A stretch of 64,000 nucleotides of DNA from Chloranthus sessilifolius (taxonomy: Eukaryota; Streptophyta; Magnoliopsida; Chloranthales; Chloranthaceae): contig CM037593.1 in NCBI GenBank assembly GCA_021018995.1, positions 37,089,810 to 37,153,809 on the forward strand, read 5' to 3'. A model generated the notes under the pieces. That model saw only the letters and a list, made by a program, of their open reading frames with translations, was not told the origin of the DNA and did not search any database. The translations under genes and the position numbers were made by a program. Positions 46,150 through 57,865 of the stretch are shown one piece after another. Each line of letters opens with the position of its first letter. Positions within the stretch are counted from its first letter, which is position 1.

Positions 46150-46475
46150 AGGGCCTTCGAGGTCACAAACGTGTGCGAGGTTGCGTATAAAAGTCGTTCT
46201 ACCACCACAATATATAGGAATCCATGACGCTTTTCATGTCTCAATCTTTGAGGAGATACATCTATGACCCATCACATATAGTGGAGATCGAACTCCGATA
46301 TAAAGGAGGATCTCACTACCATAACAAAACCGATCAAGATCCTCGACCACAAAGTTCAAGTCTTCAAAAACAAAACTATGAGATTAGTGTTGGTCCAATG
46401 GCAACATCACACGCCAAAAGAAGCGACCTGGGAAAATGAAGACGACATCAAAGAAAATCATCCTGAGCTTTTGAA
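46150..46475 (+). pseudogene. Integrase tail and chromodomain-like region of element D
   Basis: Coding-like text near 46330-46475 contains LVLVQWQHH and EATWENEDD, the hallmark end of a chromodomain, just before the polypurine tract. The region is broken. Confidence 0.65.
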
Positions 46476-46507
46476 TAATCGACGTAATTTTCGGGACGAA
46501 AATATTA

Positions 46508-46520
46508 TAAGGGGAGAGAA
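46508..46520 (+). promoter_or_regulatory. Polypurine tract of element D
   Basis: AAGGGGAGAGAA abuts the TGTAATAAC start of the 3' LTR. Confidence 0.85.
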
Positions 46521-49395
46521 TGTAATAACCAGATTTTTGAATTTTATTTAATGGTATTGAACATAAGCGTGAGCTAACGCTCCACACCGGAATATACTCA
46601 CTTTAGAAATAGTCTGATTTTTTTATATATCAATATTAGACACAATGCGGAGTACTCGTCGATACGATTCCAACGATATATAATTTGTCAATTTTCGATA
46701 AGAATATAAAAAGTTATGCCCGTTTGAAGAGTGAAGCGGGTTAAAGGGCACAATCAGAATTTGGGAGAGAATCACTACATAAAGCTACTGGAGCAAAACC
46801 TCTTCAAGCTTTTCAAGTCACGTATGAATTCTACTTGCGTAAAAACTACTATTTTATTAAATCTTATACTGAAAGTCTTAATTAGAGTTAACCATACAGG
46901 AATTAGATATATTTACTTCTTCTCTCAGTTGTCTTTCTTTATCCCCTCTTCTCTGCAAAAGCTCTGACAGTGCCATCTTTCATAATTCCTCGTCGGATCT
47001 CCATCGATTTTCGATCTTATCAGAGAATTTTACACCATCAAAGTTTCTCATCGCCGACCAATTTATCGTGAAGAAAGGAATTCGAAAAGACTGCATATCG
47101 CCTCTAATCCGATCTCCATCAACCCAAATTATCGTAGGATTCAAACACGCTCAACATGTGGGTGCCTCTAAATCCATCTTAAATTATTTAGTTATTTCTT
47201 AAAAAGAAAACCCTAATTTTTCTTAAATTTTGATAAATTTCGGTCTTAAAACATAGAAATTAGGCCCAAAATCGATAGGATCGTTTTTCCCAGATTTTCG
47301 TGAAATTCGGCCAAACTCTTCAACAGACACAACCTCGGTATTTTGGCCATAACGTTTTACCCCGAACTCGGATTGACATGATTCTTGCGGCATTAGAAAG
47401 AAGACAACGAGATCTACAACTTTGTCTGAAATAGCAATTTCACGAATTTAATATTTTTAAGGTCAAAATTGAGCTGCAAGTCGGGATACGTTTTAGATGA
47501 TCCAAGGTTACACGGGTTTGACATTATTTTTTTAACTCTTTGACTACTTTATGCTAAACTTATCTCTAGACTTATAAATCCCTAAGATTAAATAAAATAC
47601 ATTAAATAGCTTGTATCGAATAACAATCTATAAGTTTAATGGGTCAAATATGGACGCTTTTCAATACTTACCATTCTATTACCTCCTCTAAGCCTTATAC
47701 AATTCTTGAATTGACACATGCGCTCCTTTAGAATTTTAAAATATGTTGGATCGCTATACCAGTCAATTACCAAATTTCATGAATATAATTAACTTTAATG
47801 AAGTATAGTTTCAACACTATTGTAAAATAAATATAGTTAAATATTTCTTATTTTCTGTTTTACTTTAATATTTCATATGTTATGCTCTTTATTAATTTTC
47901 TTCAAAAATATGAAATGTTTAAGGTTTATGTTATAATTCATTCTTATATATGTTCACCATTATCATATGACATTCATCATATAGAAAATCACGATAGGGT
48001 ATACGCATATAAGTTAAGAATAAAATATGACATATGACTTAAGCCTTCACACGCTGGGTTTCTATCACTCACGTGGAACTTGAATGTAGGCATCCATGTA
48101 CGGATGCAACCTCTATGGTAGTATGGGATACCACACGAAGTACATCTAGGTTACTACGAACCCGCCCCTTGGAAAATGTGGTTTAGTGAAGCCTATCGCA
48201 TCGTGGCCTATTCTAACTAAGTTTTAAGAAAAATGAGAAAAGAATATGTTAAGACACATATATTAAGAAAGTGGGGACTTAAGCCCACGCAAAATATAAA
48301 ATCGGGCGGGACCCAAGCCCGTAACCGAATAATGTTATGATATGTTAAGATACGTGAAGGCCAAAATATAAATTAAGTTTCTACATCGTACATACCTTAC
48401 GAGCCACCGTAAGGGCTTAACGTCTAGCCCAAGACGGGTCTTAAGGACATTATAGCCTTTGTCTCAACTAAGGGACATCGTGGTTACTTTAACCTCATCT
48501 CGATGGATGGTGGTTTATGTTATGATATGGAGGTTAGGTGGTTATGTGACCTCGCGGTAGAGCCATCCCGCATGCATCGCTAGATCGTTTAAATAAGATA
48601 AGATGCAAAGTACGTTGTGTAGGCGTATGGAGTAATTAATAAGACTTACGATATGTTATGTATGCTAAGTTGATGAGACAAATAGGAAAAGAGATAAGAA
48701 AATAGAAGCATCATGCACTCTTCATATTATGTTAGTATATTTTTCAATCTTGATTATGATAGTCTATGAATTATGGATAAGTTTATTTCATTTATTTAAG
48801 ATGTTGGCTATATTTTAAAAATGCACCGCAATTCAAGCGATTGCACACACGCCCACCTGAGTAAGTTATGGTGGATCGATTGTGCAACCGAAGTTTACTG
48901 TGATTGAGTAAACTCACCCCTCCCAAAATCTAACAGCTTGTAAAAATTCGCTTATCCGTCCTTGATGATTTGAGAGTCTCATTGAGGCGGCTTACGTAGA
49001 TGGAGACGTTGGCTATCATCCGGAGGAGAGCGTAGATCCAGCAGATTTCTACGAGCCTTAAGAGTCCTTTGCTTTAGACTTTATTCTTTGAGAGACATAT
49101 TCTAGTTATTTTGATATTTTTGTGAGTTCATGTTTAGGACCATTTTATCCTACGTAAAACTTATTTTTTTCCTATCTTAGATGCATGGTTAGGATTCATC
49201 TTTTTATTGTCTTTTATAATTCCCGCTGTTAATTTATGAGTCAATTATTTTTAATGCTATCTTACATGCCTCAATCCATATGCTAAGTCAATTTATAGAT
49301 TATGTGTATGTCCGCTTATCGCCTTAACCAGCGTGCGGTGTCATAACACGGAATTCTAGGCCCTCGATATCGAGTAAGGATTCTGGGTCGTGACA
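46521..49395 (+). repeat. 3' LTR of element D
   Basis: 2,875 bp, TGTAATAACCAG to GGGTCGTGACA. AT-rich stretches are nearly identical to the 5' LTR. Most differences are small and clustered in CG-rich short tracts. Confidence 0.93.
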
Positions 49396-49599
49396 CAATC
49401 TTTGTTACTAAAGCTCTTTGCACCATGTCCTTCCAAACAACAGCTTAGATGGTGATCCATGTAGCACTGGTCCTAAAAATACTAAGTCTTAATTTCTTTT
49501 TAAATTATGTGCAACTTCACAATTATTTGCTCCCTTTATAAAGTGTCGTCGGTCAAAAACCAATGTAACATTGGAATGCATAGATTTCTGACAACAATC

Positions 49600-49807
49600 A
49601 GGGGCATAGCCAAGAATTTTTGTTGGTGAGGGCTACAAATGATAAATATAATATTAGTAGTTGTTTTACAATCGATTTGGGGGCTTCTACATTATAGATT
49701 TAAGAGCTTATATACAGATGAAGGTTGTACAAGATACGTACTTCATAGAAAATCTAGATTTAAATGGGGGCTTGAGCCCCCACAACCTTCTATGTAGCTA
49801 TGCCACT
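49600..49807. mobile_element. Small element with GGGGCTTGAGCCCCC end
   Basis: AGGGGCATAGCCAAGAATTTT on the left and GGGGGCTTGAGCCCCCACAA plus TAGCTATGCCACT on the right form the terminal inverted repeat of a common plant MITE-like class. No target duplication was fixed. Confidence 0.45.
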
Positions 49808-49813
49808 AACAAC

Positions 49814-49988
49814 CATGGATCAAAATTTCGTCCGATGCCGATACGTATCGGTATGGGAAGTCACCGATATAGTACATTGAATGTACCGTATCGGTAGTTT
49901 GTATGTATTTATCGGACGATACATTCAATGTATCGTCCGGTACCGTCCGATACCGATACGTATCGGTTTTCCGGCATTTTAATCCTTG
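49814..49988. mobile_element. hAT-like MITE with CGATACGTATCG core
   Basis: Ends CATGGATCAAAAT and CAAGGATTAAAAT (reverse complement of right) differ at 2 of 13 sites. Flanking octamers CTAACAAC and TTGACAAC match at six of eight. The inside is dense in self-complementary CGATACGTATCGG and GTCCGAT words. Confidence 0.6.
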
Positions 49989-50234
49989 TTGACAACAATG
50001 AAAACCATTTATTGAACATTCGAACAGATTGAGATTGGTCTGTCCAGCCGGTATGACATAGCCCAACTACTTGGTACAAACCCTAGATTCATAATGTAGT
50101 AGAGACCCAAATGTAAAATTTTCAAATTTGTAGATTTCCAAAAAATAACCTTTTATATATAACTATACTGCTTTTAAAAGTGAAAATGCATATTATTTCT
50201 ATGAATTTTCAGTTTCCATATTATTAAGAACAAG

Positions 50235-50531
50235 CATAGTGACAAATTTCACCGCTGAAATTCGGCGAAATTTCGCGAAATGGGGGCCAAACGAAATTTT
50301 CGGGAAAATTTTGGTACTTTTCGATAATTTCTGTTTTTTCGATATTTTTCGGTAAATTTTGGTATTTTTCGCTAAATTTTTTTAATATATTTAAAAATTG
50401 TATTAAATATATTTTTTTGTATATTTTTAATCCCCAAATTAAATTTTTCCGAAAGGTATTGAAATTAATCCGAAATGTACCAAAAGGACTCCCCACCGAA
50501 AAAATTCCCGAAAACGAAATTTGTCACTATG
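50235..50531. mobile_element. hAT-like MITE with CATAGTGACAAATTTC ends
   Basis: Perfect 16-bp inverted ends CATAGTGACAAATTTC / GAAATTTGTCACTATG, flanked by AGAACAAG (50227-50234) and GGAACAAG (50532-50539), an 8-bp duplication with one mismatch. Subterminal words (CGGCGAAATTTCGCG, TTCGGTAAATTTTGG) are self-similar. Confidence 0.82.
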
Positions 50532-50828
50532 GGAACAAGATGTCCTTTGCCAGCTTAATCTACCCCCTAAATTAATTTCTATTTGTCCCTTATCAAAATA
50601 ACTCTATTATATATCTCCTAAAATTTCTCCAATGAAGAGATCACATTAACTTAGTAGCTAATTTCTAATTCCTAATTTCATCCAATATTTTCTCCTAGAA
50701 TTTTACTAAAGTGATCAAATTAGAAAGCATATCATCACCCGATTTTATTAAAAGTAAAAGCGTTTGATATTTATGTCATATTTTAATTTGTATATTTTAG
50801 GAACATTCTAAATTCTTTTGCCAAATCT

Positions 50829-51157
50829 ATAACAAATTTTGTTTTCGACAACATTTCGGGAGGGAGTCATTTAGGGTAAATTTTGAGAAAAATTCGAAAA
50901 GTTTCGAAAAAATTTTGGGGAGTACAAAAAATATTAAATATAAATTATATTTAAACTTTATAAAATTTTTATTTATTATTTAAAAAATGATAAAAATTAG
51001 AAAAGATTTATTAATTTCGGTGAAAATTTGTTAATTTCGTCAAAATTAATGAAATTTCAGCGATTTCAAAGAAATCATCGAAATTTCGCCAAAAGTTTCG
51101 CCTGACCCCTTTTTTTGTAAATTTCGAAGAAATTTCGGAGAAATTTGTCACTATGTT
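50829..51157. mobile_element. Related MITE with one clear CATAGTGACAAATTTC end
   Basis: The right end GGAGAAATTTGTCACTATG matches the element at 50235-50531 and the inside is rich in AAATTTCG/CGAAATTT words. The left border near CGACAACATTTCGGGAGG is weak. Confidence 0.5.
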
Positions 51158-51464
51158 GATACTCTTATATTTTCTCCTAAAATCCACACATGTAGATTTA
51201 TACAAGTCTATATTTTAACAAATTAAAGATTCAAATAAAAGTTCAAAATGAAGTGCGTAATATGTTTGAGTTTTACTAAAAAACTTAAATGATAGAAACT
51301 CTTAATGAGGTATAAATTAGGTAAGATATGCTCTAAATTTTTATTTCCCACTTTCGAATTTGACTCCTAACCGGCTTTAACATTTTGAATGATCTGGTAC
51401 ACCGGTTGTTGGGTCCAATCGGTTTGAGGTCATATCCACTAAGAGGAGATTTCTCAAAGGGACT

Positions 51465-51909
51465 GTGACGACCCGACTTTTCCAATCCTCTAGGTATAGG
51501 AAAGACCGGTTCGCCAACTTATTGATTTCTCAAGAAGCCGCATATTAAATAAAAGCCGATAGCATAACATAGTTCTAAACAGAAGTAAGACATAAAACAA
51601 GGACAAAAGCTCAATAGCTTATACAAAATATATCTCCAAGAGGAACCAGGAAGAACCATCGGTGATGGCCAATCCGATCACCTAAACAATGGTTCCTCAT
51701 AAGATATCAAAATATGCAAACAAGGCCTTGGGCTCATAATTCATAATAATTCTAATCCAAAAAGTACCAAAAAGACAAATCCAGATCAAGGAAAGAACAC
51801 CTCTGCTAGGGTCTCTAGTGTTATATTTATTATTAATATAATAAATATTTTAATAATTTATTTTCTTTAAATTATTAAAATATTTATTATATTAATAATA
51901 AATATAACA
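51465..51909 (-). repeat. Copia 3' LTR starting with a perfect 42-bp hairpin
   Basis: The first 91 bases of the LTR (51909 down to 51819) are two perfect 42-bp complementary arms around a 7-base loop, almost entirely A/T. The remaining sequence to about 51465 has no frame. The far border is inferred from a TG dinucleotide on the plus strand and is less certain. Confidence 0.65.
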
Positions 51910-52468
51910 ATCCCCCACAAATTTCAAATAAAATAAAGACACCGGTACCGAAAATATGTGCATACCATGAAAGGTACATTTTGGGTTTGAACCTTCACTT
52001 AGTGTAAACTTATCAAAGTCTTATCAGGGTGCACAGAGACCATAGTCTTGAACTGAGGACCCTATATGACATGACCGGATAAATAACACACATATATTTT
52101 TCTTAAGATCGAGTTTTCTATAAAGCTAGCACTATTATGGCCTTGTGCTTATACCCTGGTTTCATGAATGTTTTTTTGAGAAAAACCATAATCTCATAGG
52201 AAGCGGCCGCACCTCCACATTTACATAGGTAAGTCTGTCGAATATGTTTCTATAACCAAACACATTAACATAAAATGTTGCAGACTTATTAAGAGTATGT
52301 ACTCATCCTTCTCTTTGTCATTACAGATTCCAAGCACTTGACACCTGTCTTGGGATGAACATTTTAGCTAAATTAAAGTGCTTCTAATCATCACTCTCAT
52401 GTCGTACTCTTCCATTGAACTTAAGGATTTGGTGAACAAATATTAAGTTGGATTTTTGACATAGGTGA

Positions 52469-52972
52469 TCAACTATATGGTTTTAGTCCTATCCCGATAG
52501 ATATTTTCTTTACCAATTCTCTAGAAAGTCCTTTGATAAATGGATCAGCCAAATTATTATTGGTCCGAATTGAGTCTATCCCAATTACTCCATCCTTGAG
52601 TAATTCTCTAACATAACGGTGTCGTAGACCAATATGTTTATTCTTACCATTATAAACTTTATTGTAGGTTTTTGCTCTCGTAGCCTCACTATCACAATTT
52701 ATTGTAATAGGTGGCATAGGCTTTGGCCATAAAGGAATTTCTAAGAGTAAATTTCGAAGCCATTCTGCCTCTTTGTCACATGCCGTTAAGGCAATAAACT
52801 CAGATTCCATTGTGGAATGAGTAATACATGTTTGCTTTTTAGATCCCCATGAGATCGCAGCACCACCGAGAGTGAATACCCATCCACTCGTAGCCTTGGA
52901 TTCATCTGAATCTGAATTCCAACTTGTATCACTGTATCCATCTAAAACATTAGGAAAACCAGAATAATGCAA
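52469..52972 (-). pseudogene. Copia RNase H domain
   Basis: About 167 residues with [54 protein letters not shown] and [14 protein letters not shown], the normal order of the Ty1/copia RNase H domain at the end of pol. The start is not a real start codon; upstream pol is separated by the insertion at 52980. Confidence 0.92.
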
Positions 52973-52979
52973 TCCATAA

Positions 52980-55497
52980 TGTAATATCCCAAAAAATCAC
53001 GTTAAACAGTGACCTCGGGATCCGTACCGATTGGTCACAGGTTTGACCAATTAGGAGTTCAATAGTTAGCATAGAGTGTTATGAACGGATGAGATGTGAT
53101 AAATTGATTGACTGTGTGGTGTGTAATGTAAATGTGAAGTCACATACACCTATCGCGGTGCTTGTGCTCAACACACAAGTTAGAGGAGAGATAAAAGGGT
53201 TTAATAACCCTAAATTTGTGTTTTGGGTTGTTGAGAGAGAAGTAAAGAAGAGAGAGAGAGGAGTAAAGAAGGGTTGAGCAAGGAGTTATTGTGGGTGATT
53301 GGAAGGGGGATTCAAGCAATTAAGAGACCGACTCAACGCGAGGGATCCGTTCAAGCCAAAGTTGGAACCCTAGCCTTTCCAACCACTTGATTTAAATCAA
53401 TTTGAGATTTATTGAAGGTAAAATTCTTGTAGTTTAAATGCATAGATTGAAAGGTTAAATTGTAGTTAGAAATAGTTTAAAATGTGGGATAAGAGCTTAG
53501 AAAAATGGAGGAAAGAGTAAAGGAAGAGATTGGAAAGAACAACCAAAAGGAGGCCAAATCTGGCAATTTCGATTAATCGAAATTGGGTTTCGATTAATCG
53601 AAATTGCCCAAGAAGTTGAAAAGTCAGGGGACCCCGATCTCGATTAATCGAATTGAGTTTCAATTAATCAGATTTCGATTAATCGAATTGGAAATCGATT
53701 GATCGACTGGGAACCTACAGTGAACTCCAGTGGAGGAAAGAGAACAGCTTGGAGAAATCAACTAATCGAAATAGGAATTCGATTAATCGATTTAGAAATT
53801 CGATTTGGGATCGATTAATCGATTTTGGAAATTCGATTACTCGAATTGAGAATCAACAGGATAGAGTAGAGAATTTCGATTAATCGAATTGGGTTTCGAT
53901 TAATCGAATGGGAATCTCGATTAATCGATTTGAGAATCGATTAATCGATATTGACTTTCGATTAATCGATTTTGGAAATCGATTAATCGAATCAGATTCG
54001 ATTAATCGATTTTGGAGTTCGATTAATCGACTGGGCTAGTTTATGTTGACTTTTGAGTTTGACTTTAAGCTTCATGGAGGGTCTTGGACCTCCTTTATTG
54101 CATCTTTAGTGATGTGTTTCACATGATATGTGGTACCATAGGTGGTACGTGTGAGCTAGTGCACAAGGAGCCACGTGGGACCTTGATGCATTGATCGAAC
54201 GAAGACTTGAGGTAGGGAACACCTTGAACATGTACTTTATTTTACAAGAGCATGTATGTAGTGATATAGAATTCAATTTAAAATGTTTTTATTGCTTAAG
54301 AATTGTGAAAAGTGTGTGTGCGTGACATCCATAAGAGTAATTATAATGAACCATCCCCAAGGGATGAGGAAGTAAATAGATAAGAGCATCAGGTGTGATG
54401 CAAGTAAATGAATACATCCCAAGGATGTATCCAAGATTGAATCATGTTTGATAGGGCCTAACTGATATAAGATAGCACAATTACACGGTGAATAACTATA
54501 TGTAAAGCACCTGATACTTTTGTTATTTGAGGTTTGATAGGGTACCCCACCGACGTGGCGGGATATCCACGACTGACACGGCAGGATACCCATGACCGAT
54601 ACGGCGGCGAAACCGTAGGCAAGTGCGGAGGCTTATCCTTACACAGTAAGCACACCCCAGGGGTGTTGATTGAGACTAGTGAAACCCAGCCACCAATCCC
54701 CAGGGGAAAGGGGTTTGGGTACCATTTGTATTCCCAGGGAATACGTTAAAAGTGTTTATATAGATGACGATGATGGGTATCTCATCGGGGCTCGATGCTA
54801 TATTGCTCGGGGATTACTTAAGTTGAAAGTTTAAGTTTTGCTTTAGGCCTTTCCAGCATCATTCATGAATGAATAAAGACATGAGTAAACTACGAAATAT
54901 GTTTTTCATCAGTAACTGCATAGACACATCATGCATGGCATATCATGAAATATATGTGAGTAATAATTTATATGTTCAACTGTGTTTTATTCCCTATTGA
55001 GCTAGGATGTAGCTCACCCTATAGACTATACATCACAGGTCCACTACTAGCAGCTGCCGAGGCTTCAGGAGACGCTGACCCCGGTGAGTCGGACCTTGCG
55101 GCTGGTGAAGAGTTGGAGCCACCTCCGGAGGACTTCTTCTAGAGGACTCCGTTGTACCACTTTGAGGGCTTTTTGATAGAGATTTGTACGGCTTGGCATG
55201 TCAAGCCTTGTCTTGGCTAAACAATGTACATGTATAAATTGAGACTATTCTTTTGGGGCGAACCATCTGTGATGATTTGTTATCATCGATGGTTCGGATC
55301 GGTTCTCCATTCATGCAGAGGCATGAAGGTAGAACTGTCTTTTGAGAAATGCTTTAATATAGATTTAAATTCCGCAGTTTCAATTACTAATTCGTTCTTG
55401 CTTGATATGCCAATGTTCCGTGCTTAGCTAGGGGGCACGGTCAAGATGATCGTGCTGATGGCACGAGTTTCGGGGTGCCAAAATCTGGGCTGTCCCA
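52980..55497 (+). repeat. 5' LTR of chromovirus copy C
   Basis: 2,518 bp from TGTAATATCCC to GGCTGTCCCA, immediately before the primer site. It holds the 12-mer array (53565-54035), the CG-rich GGCGGGATATCC block (about 54545-54615) and the GAGCTA/TAGCTC mini-hairpin near 55000. Confidence 0.94.
53565..54035 (+). repeat. Palindromic TCGATTAATCGA array in copy C 5' LTR
   Basis: About a dozen exact palindromic 12-mers plus variants, at the same LTR position as in copy A. Confidence 0.92.
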
Positions 55498-55499
55498 GT

Positions 55500-55511
55500 T
55501 GGTATCAGAGC
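55500..55511 (+). promoter_or_regulatory. Primer-binding site of copy C
   Basis: TGGTATCAGAGC, complementary to initiator tRNA-Met, two bases after the LTR end. Confidence 0.94.
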
Positions 55512-55589
55512 TATTTCTTTTAGCAATTTTGACAATTGTTCTTTTGGTCAGAACATAGGGGCTTCTGCTAACGAAACTTTAGTTTCAAA

Positions 55590-56990
55590 TGCAGCCGCAA
55601 ATGTCATCTAGAGGAAGAGGCCGACCAAGGGGAGGCCAATAGAGGAGTCTACGTAGTGGAGATAATTACATCTCTCCTACTAATAGGGTGCCTTTAGGCC
55701 CAGCTGTAGTAGACAAAGATGATGAAGAGGATCGAGATCGTCAGGATCAAGATCTAAGAGAAGAAGAGAGGGTGAGAGAGAGACAAGAGGATAGAGAAGA
55801 GAGACAAAGGATGATGCACACTATGGAGACTATGGCAGCTGCCATGGCACAACAAGCTGCATCCTTTGCAGCTCATGCATCAAGAGAACAACAGCCACCT
55901 ACTCCACCTGTAGGACCTGCGCTGCCTGTACCCTCATCATTTACAGAGTTTAAGAGGATGAGACCTCCTTCATTTTCTGGGCAGGCAGACACAATGGCCG
56001 CTGAGAATTGGCTTATGGAGATGGAGAAAGTCTTTAGCGTGCTGATATGCACGGAAGATGAGAGTGTGAGATGGGCAACTTATATGTTGGATGGGGAGGC
56101 TGGGCCTTGGTGGAAGTCCGTGATACGGACTCGGGCTCAGGAGACCCCAGAGTTGCCTTGGACTTGGGAGGAGTTTGTTGAGGAGTTCAACAAACAATAT
56201 TTTCCGGAAGTGGTGAGGAACCAGCTTGAGATACAATTTCTACAGTTAGTGCAAAGGATAATGACAGTGAGAGAGTATGGGGTGGAGTTTCTACGACTTG
56301 CCCGTTTTGCTCCGGATTATGTCGCTATCGACGTGATGAAATCCAAGAGGTTTCAGCAAGGTTTGAAGCCTGAGGTTAGGGGAGGCGTAGCTCCATTCCA
56401 GTTAAGGACCTATGAAGAGGTCATGAGTAAGGCATTGGTCGTGGAAGAAGAGAATACGAATAGGTATAGACAGAGGGAGCAGCAGAGAGGAGGAAATGAA
56501 TAAGGAAGGACGGGGACCTATGAACCGGTGAACAAAAAGCCAAGGCTCGTGGCCCAAAATCAGAGACCACAGTTTTAGGGAGGTTTTGGAAGGCCGGCGC
56601 AACAACAACACCAACAGAGGTTTCCATTACTTGCGTCGGGGAGACCTTTACGATATGAGAGCCCTGCCATGTCTACTGGCGCCAATATCACACAGGGTTC
56701 TCGTACTGTTTCTTCCGCACCTCGGGAGACCTGCGCAAAGTGTGGCAAGCCTCATAGAACAGTGGATTGCAGAGCGGGAACTAGGGGTTGTTTCTGATGT
56801 GGCAAGGTGAGCCACTTGATCAAGGATTGCCCTGAGACGGATAAAAGAAAGACGGTTTTAGTTGCAGCACCACGACCCATTCAAGCAAGGAAGCCGATCG
56901 TTCAGGGGAGAGCTTATGCAGTCACTGCTCAGGAAGCAGGGAACGTGCATGACGTCATCCAAGGTGAGACTCTTTTAAATTAAAGAAAAT
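55590..56990 (+). pseudogene. Gag region of copy C
   Basis: The best part (55688-56503) has an acidic/basic repeat-rich start (EDRDRQDQDLREEERVRER), then the retrotransposon gag domain (FKRMRPPSFSGQADTMAAENWL, WATYMLDGEAGPWWKS, FVEEFNKQYFPEVVRNQ, FLRLARFAPDYVA). CCHC zinc-knuckle words (CAKCGKPHRTVDCR) follow near 56730-56840. Gag normally forms the particle core and binds RNA. The region is broken. Confidence 0.88.
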
Positions 56991-57091
56991 TCCGTTTCAT
57001 TAAAAATTTTAGATAGAGAAGGTACATGCATTAGGAATTGTATAGATTCTTTTCTCAATACTAAATCTATATGTGAATTAAGGGGTATAAA

Positions 57092-57856
57092 TTGATGTGT
57101 AAATTATTGTATGTATGTATGTATACTATAGGTACGTTAACTATATATGAAAAAGGATGCTTCGTTGGATATGATGCTAGAGTGTTGATAGACCCAGGGT
57201 CTACCCACTCATTCGTCACTCCACGTTTCGTCAAGAAGATGAAGATTGTTCCAGAGGCGTTGGACTTCGTCCTATCTGTGTCTATTCCGACTGGAGAGTT
57301 AGTAGACACGGAGTTAGCTTGCAAATCCATCATTGTAGCAGTTCGAGACCTAGAGGTGCATGAATTGGAAGCGAAGTTGATACTGTTAGACATGCAAGGG
57401 TTTGATGTGATCCTTGGCATGGACTGGTTGGCGCAGCACTGTGCCACCGTCGATTGCAAGAACAAGGTTGCCATTTTCAGACCCAACACAAGAAGATCAT
57501 TTCGGTTTCAAGGAGTGAGGTCATCATCTGTGCCACTGATCTCAGCAGTAAGGGCCGAGAAAATGATCAGAAAGGGTTGCAGTGGATACTTGGCTTTCTT
57601 AAAGGAGGACAAGGAAGAAAAGAATGTCATTTCTGAGATAGCAGTTGTGCGAGACTTCGCCGACGTGTTTCCAGAGGAATTGCCTGGACTACCTCCAGAG
57701 AGAGAAGTGGAATTCGCCATTGACTTAGCACTGGGAACGGAGCTTATTTCGAAAGCGCCATATAGAACGGCTCCTGCTGAGTTAAAGGAGTTGAAAGAAC
57801 AACTACAAGAGCTTATGGACAAGGGATTTGTTAGACCGAGTGTGTCTCCATGGTGA
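57092..57856 (+). pseudogene. Protease and start of reverse transcriptase, copy C
   Basis: The aspartic protease core VLIDPGSTHSFV and the later DVILGMDWL motif mark a retropepsin-like domain. The end has VRDFADVFPEELPGLPP and the RT entry region KELKEQLQELMDKGFVRPS. Protease would process the polyprotein. This copy is part of a broken polyprotein. Confidence 0.88.
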
Positions 57857-57865
57857 GCATCGGTC

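Larger units (their letters stand above)
40592..49395 (+). mobile_element. Ty3/gypsy chromovirus-like element with two LTRs (element D)
   Basis: A full LTR-to-LTR unit of 8.8 kb: 5' LTR 40592-43539, tRNA-Met primer site, a short 3-kb internal region, polypurine tract, and 3' LTR 46521-49395. Flanks CAATG and CAATC form a 5-bp target duplication with one mismatch, and it lies in a foldback MITE. Parts seen are the reverse transcriptase end, RNase H, integrase and a chromodomain-like tail; gag, protease and the main RT region are not present. It is a broken, non-autonomous fossil with several breaks. Close LTR similarity suggests a fairly recent insertion. It belongs to a different family from copies A and C. 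Confidence 0.93.
40368..49550. mobile_element. Foldback MITE, family F, split by a gypsy element
   Basis: Sequence up to 40591 (GTCATAGGTTGGCATAAAAC ... GTTCCGTGCCAAT) and from 49396 (CAATCTTTGTTACTAAAG ... GTGCAACTTCACAATTATTTGCTCCC) matches the left and right parts of the unbroken relative at 16386-16760. That relative reads ATGCCGATCTTTGTTAGTAAAG across the junction. The outer left border is approximate. Confidence 0.7.
51465..52979 (-). mobile_element. Ty1/copia 3' part, interrupted by chromovirus copy C
   Basis: On the minus strand the order is RNase H (52972-52469), an untranslated stretch, a polypurine tract (TTTGTGGGGGAT, about 51910-51921) and a 3' LTR (51909 down to about 51465, TGTTATATT to GTCGTCACA). 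The upstream part is cut off where copy C begins at 52980, so the rest should resume beyond the window. Only this 3' part can be judged. Confidence 0.82.

Noticed and set aside
55970-56236. Antisense frames over gag, RT and integrase
   Set aside because: They are shadows of the sense-strand domains.
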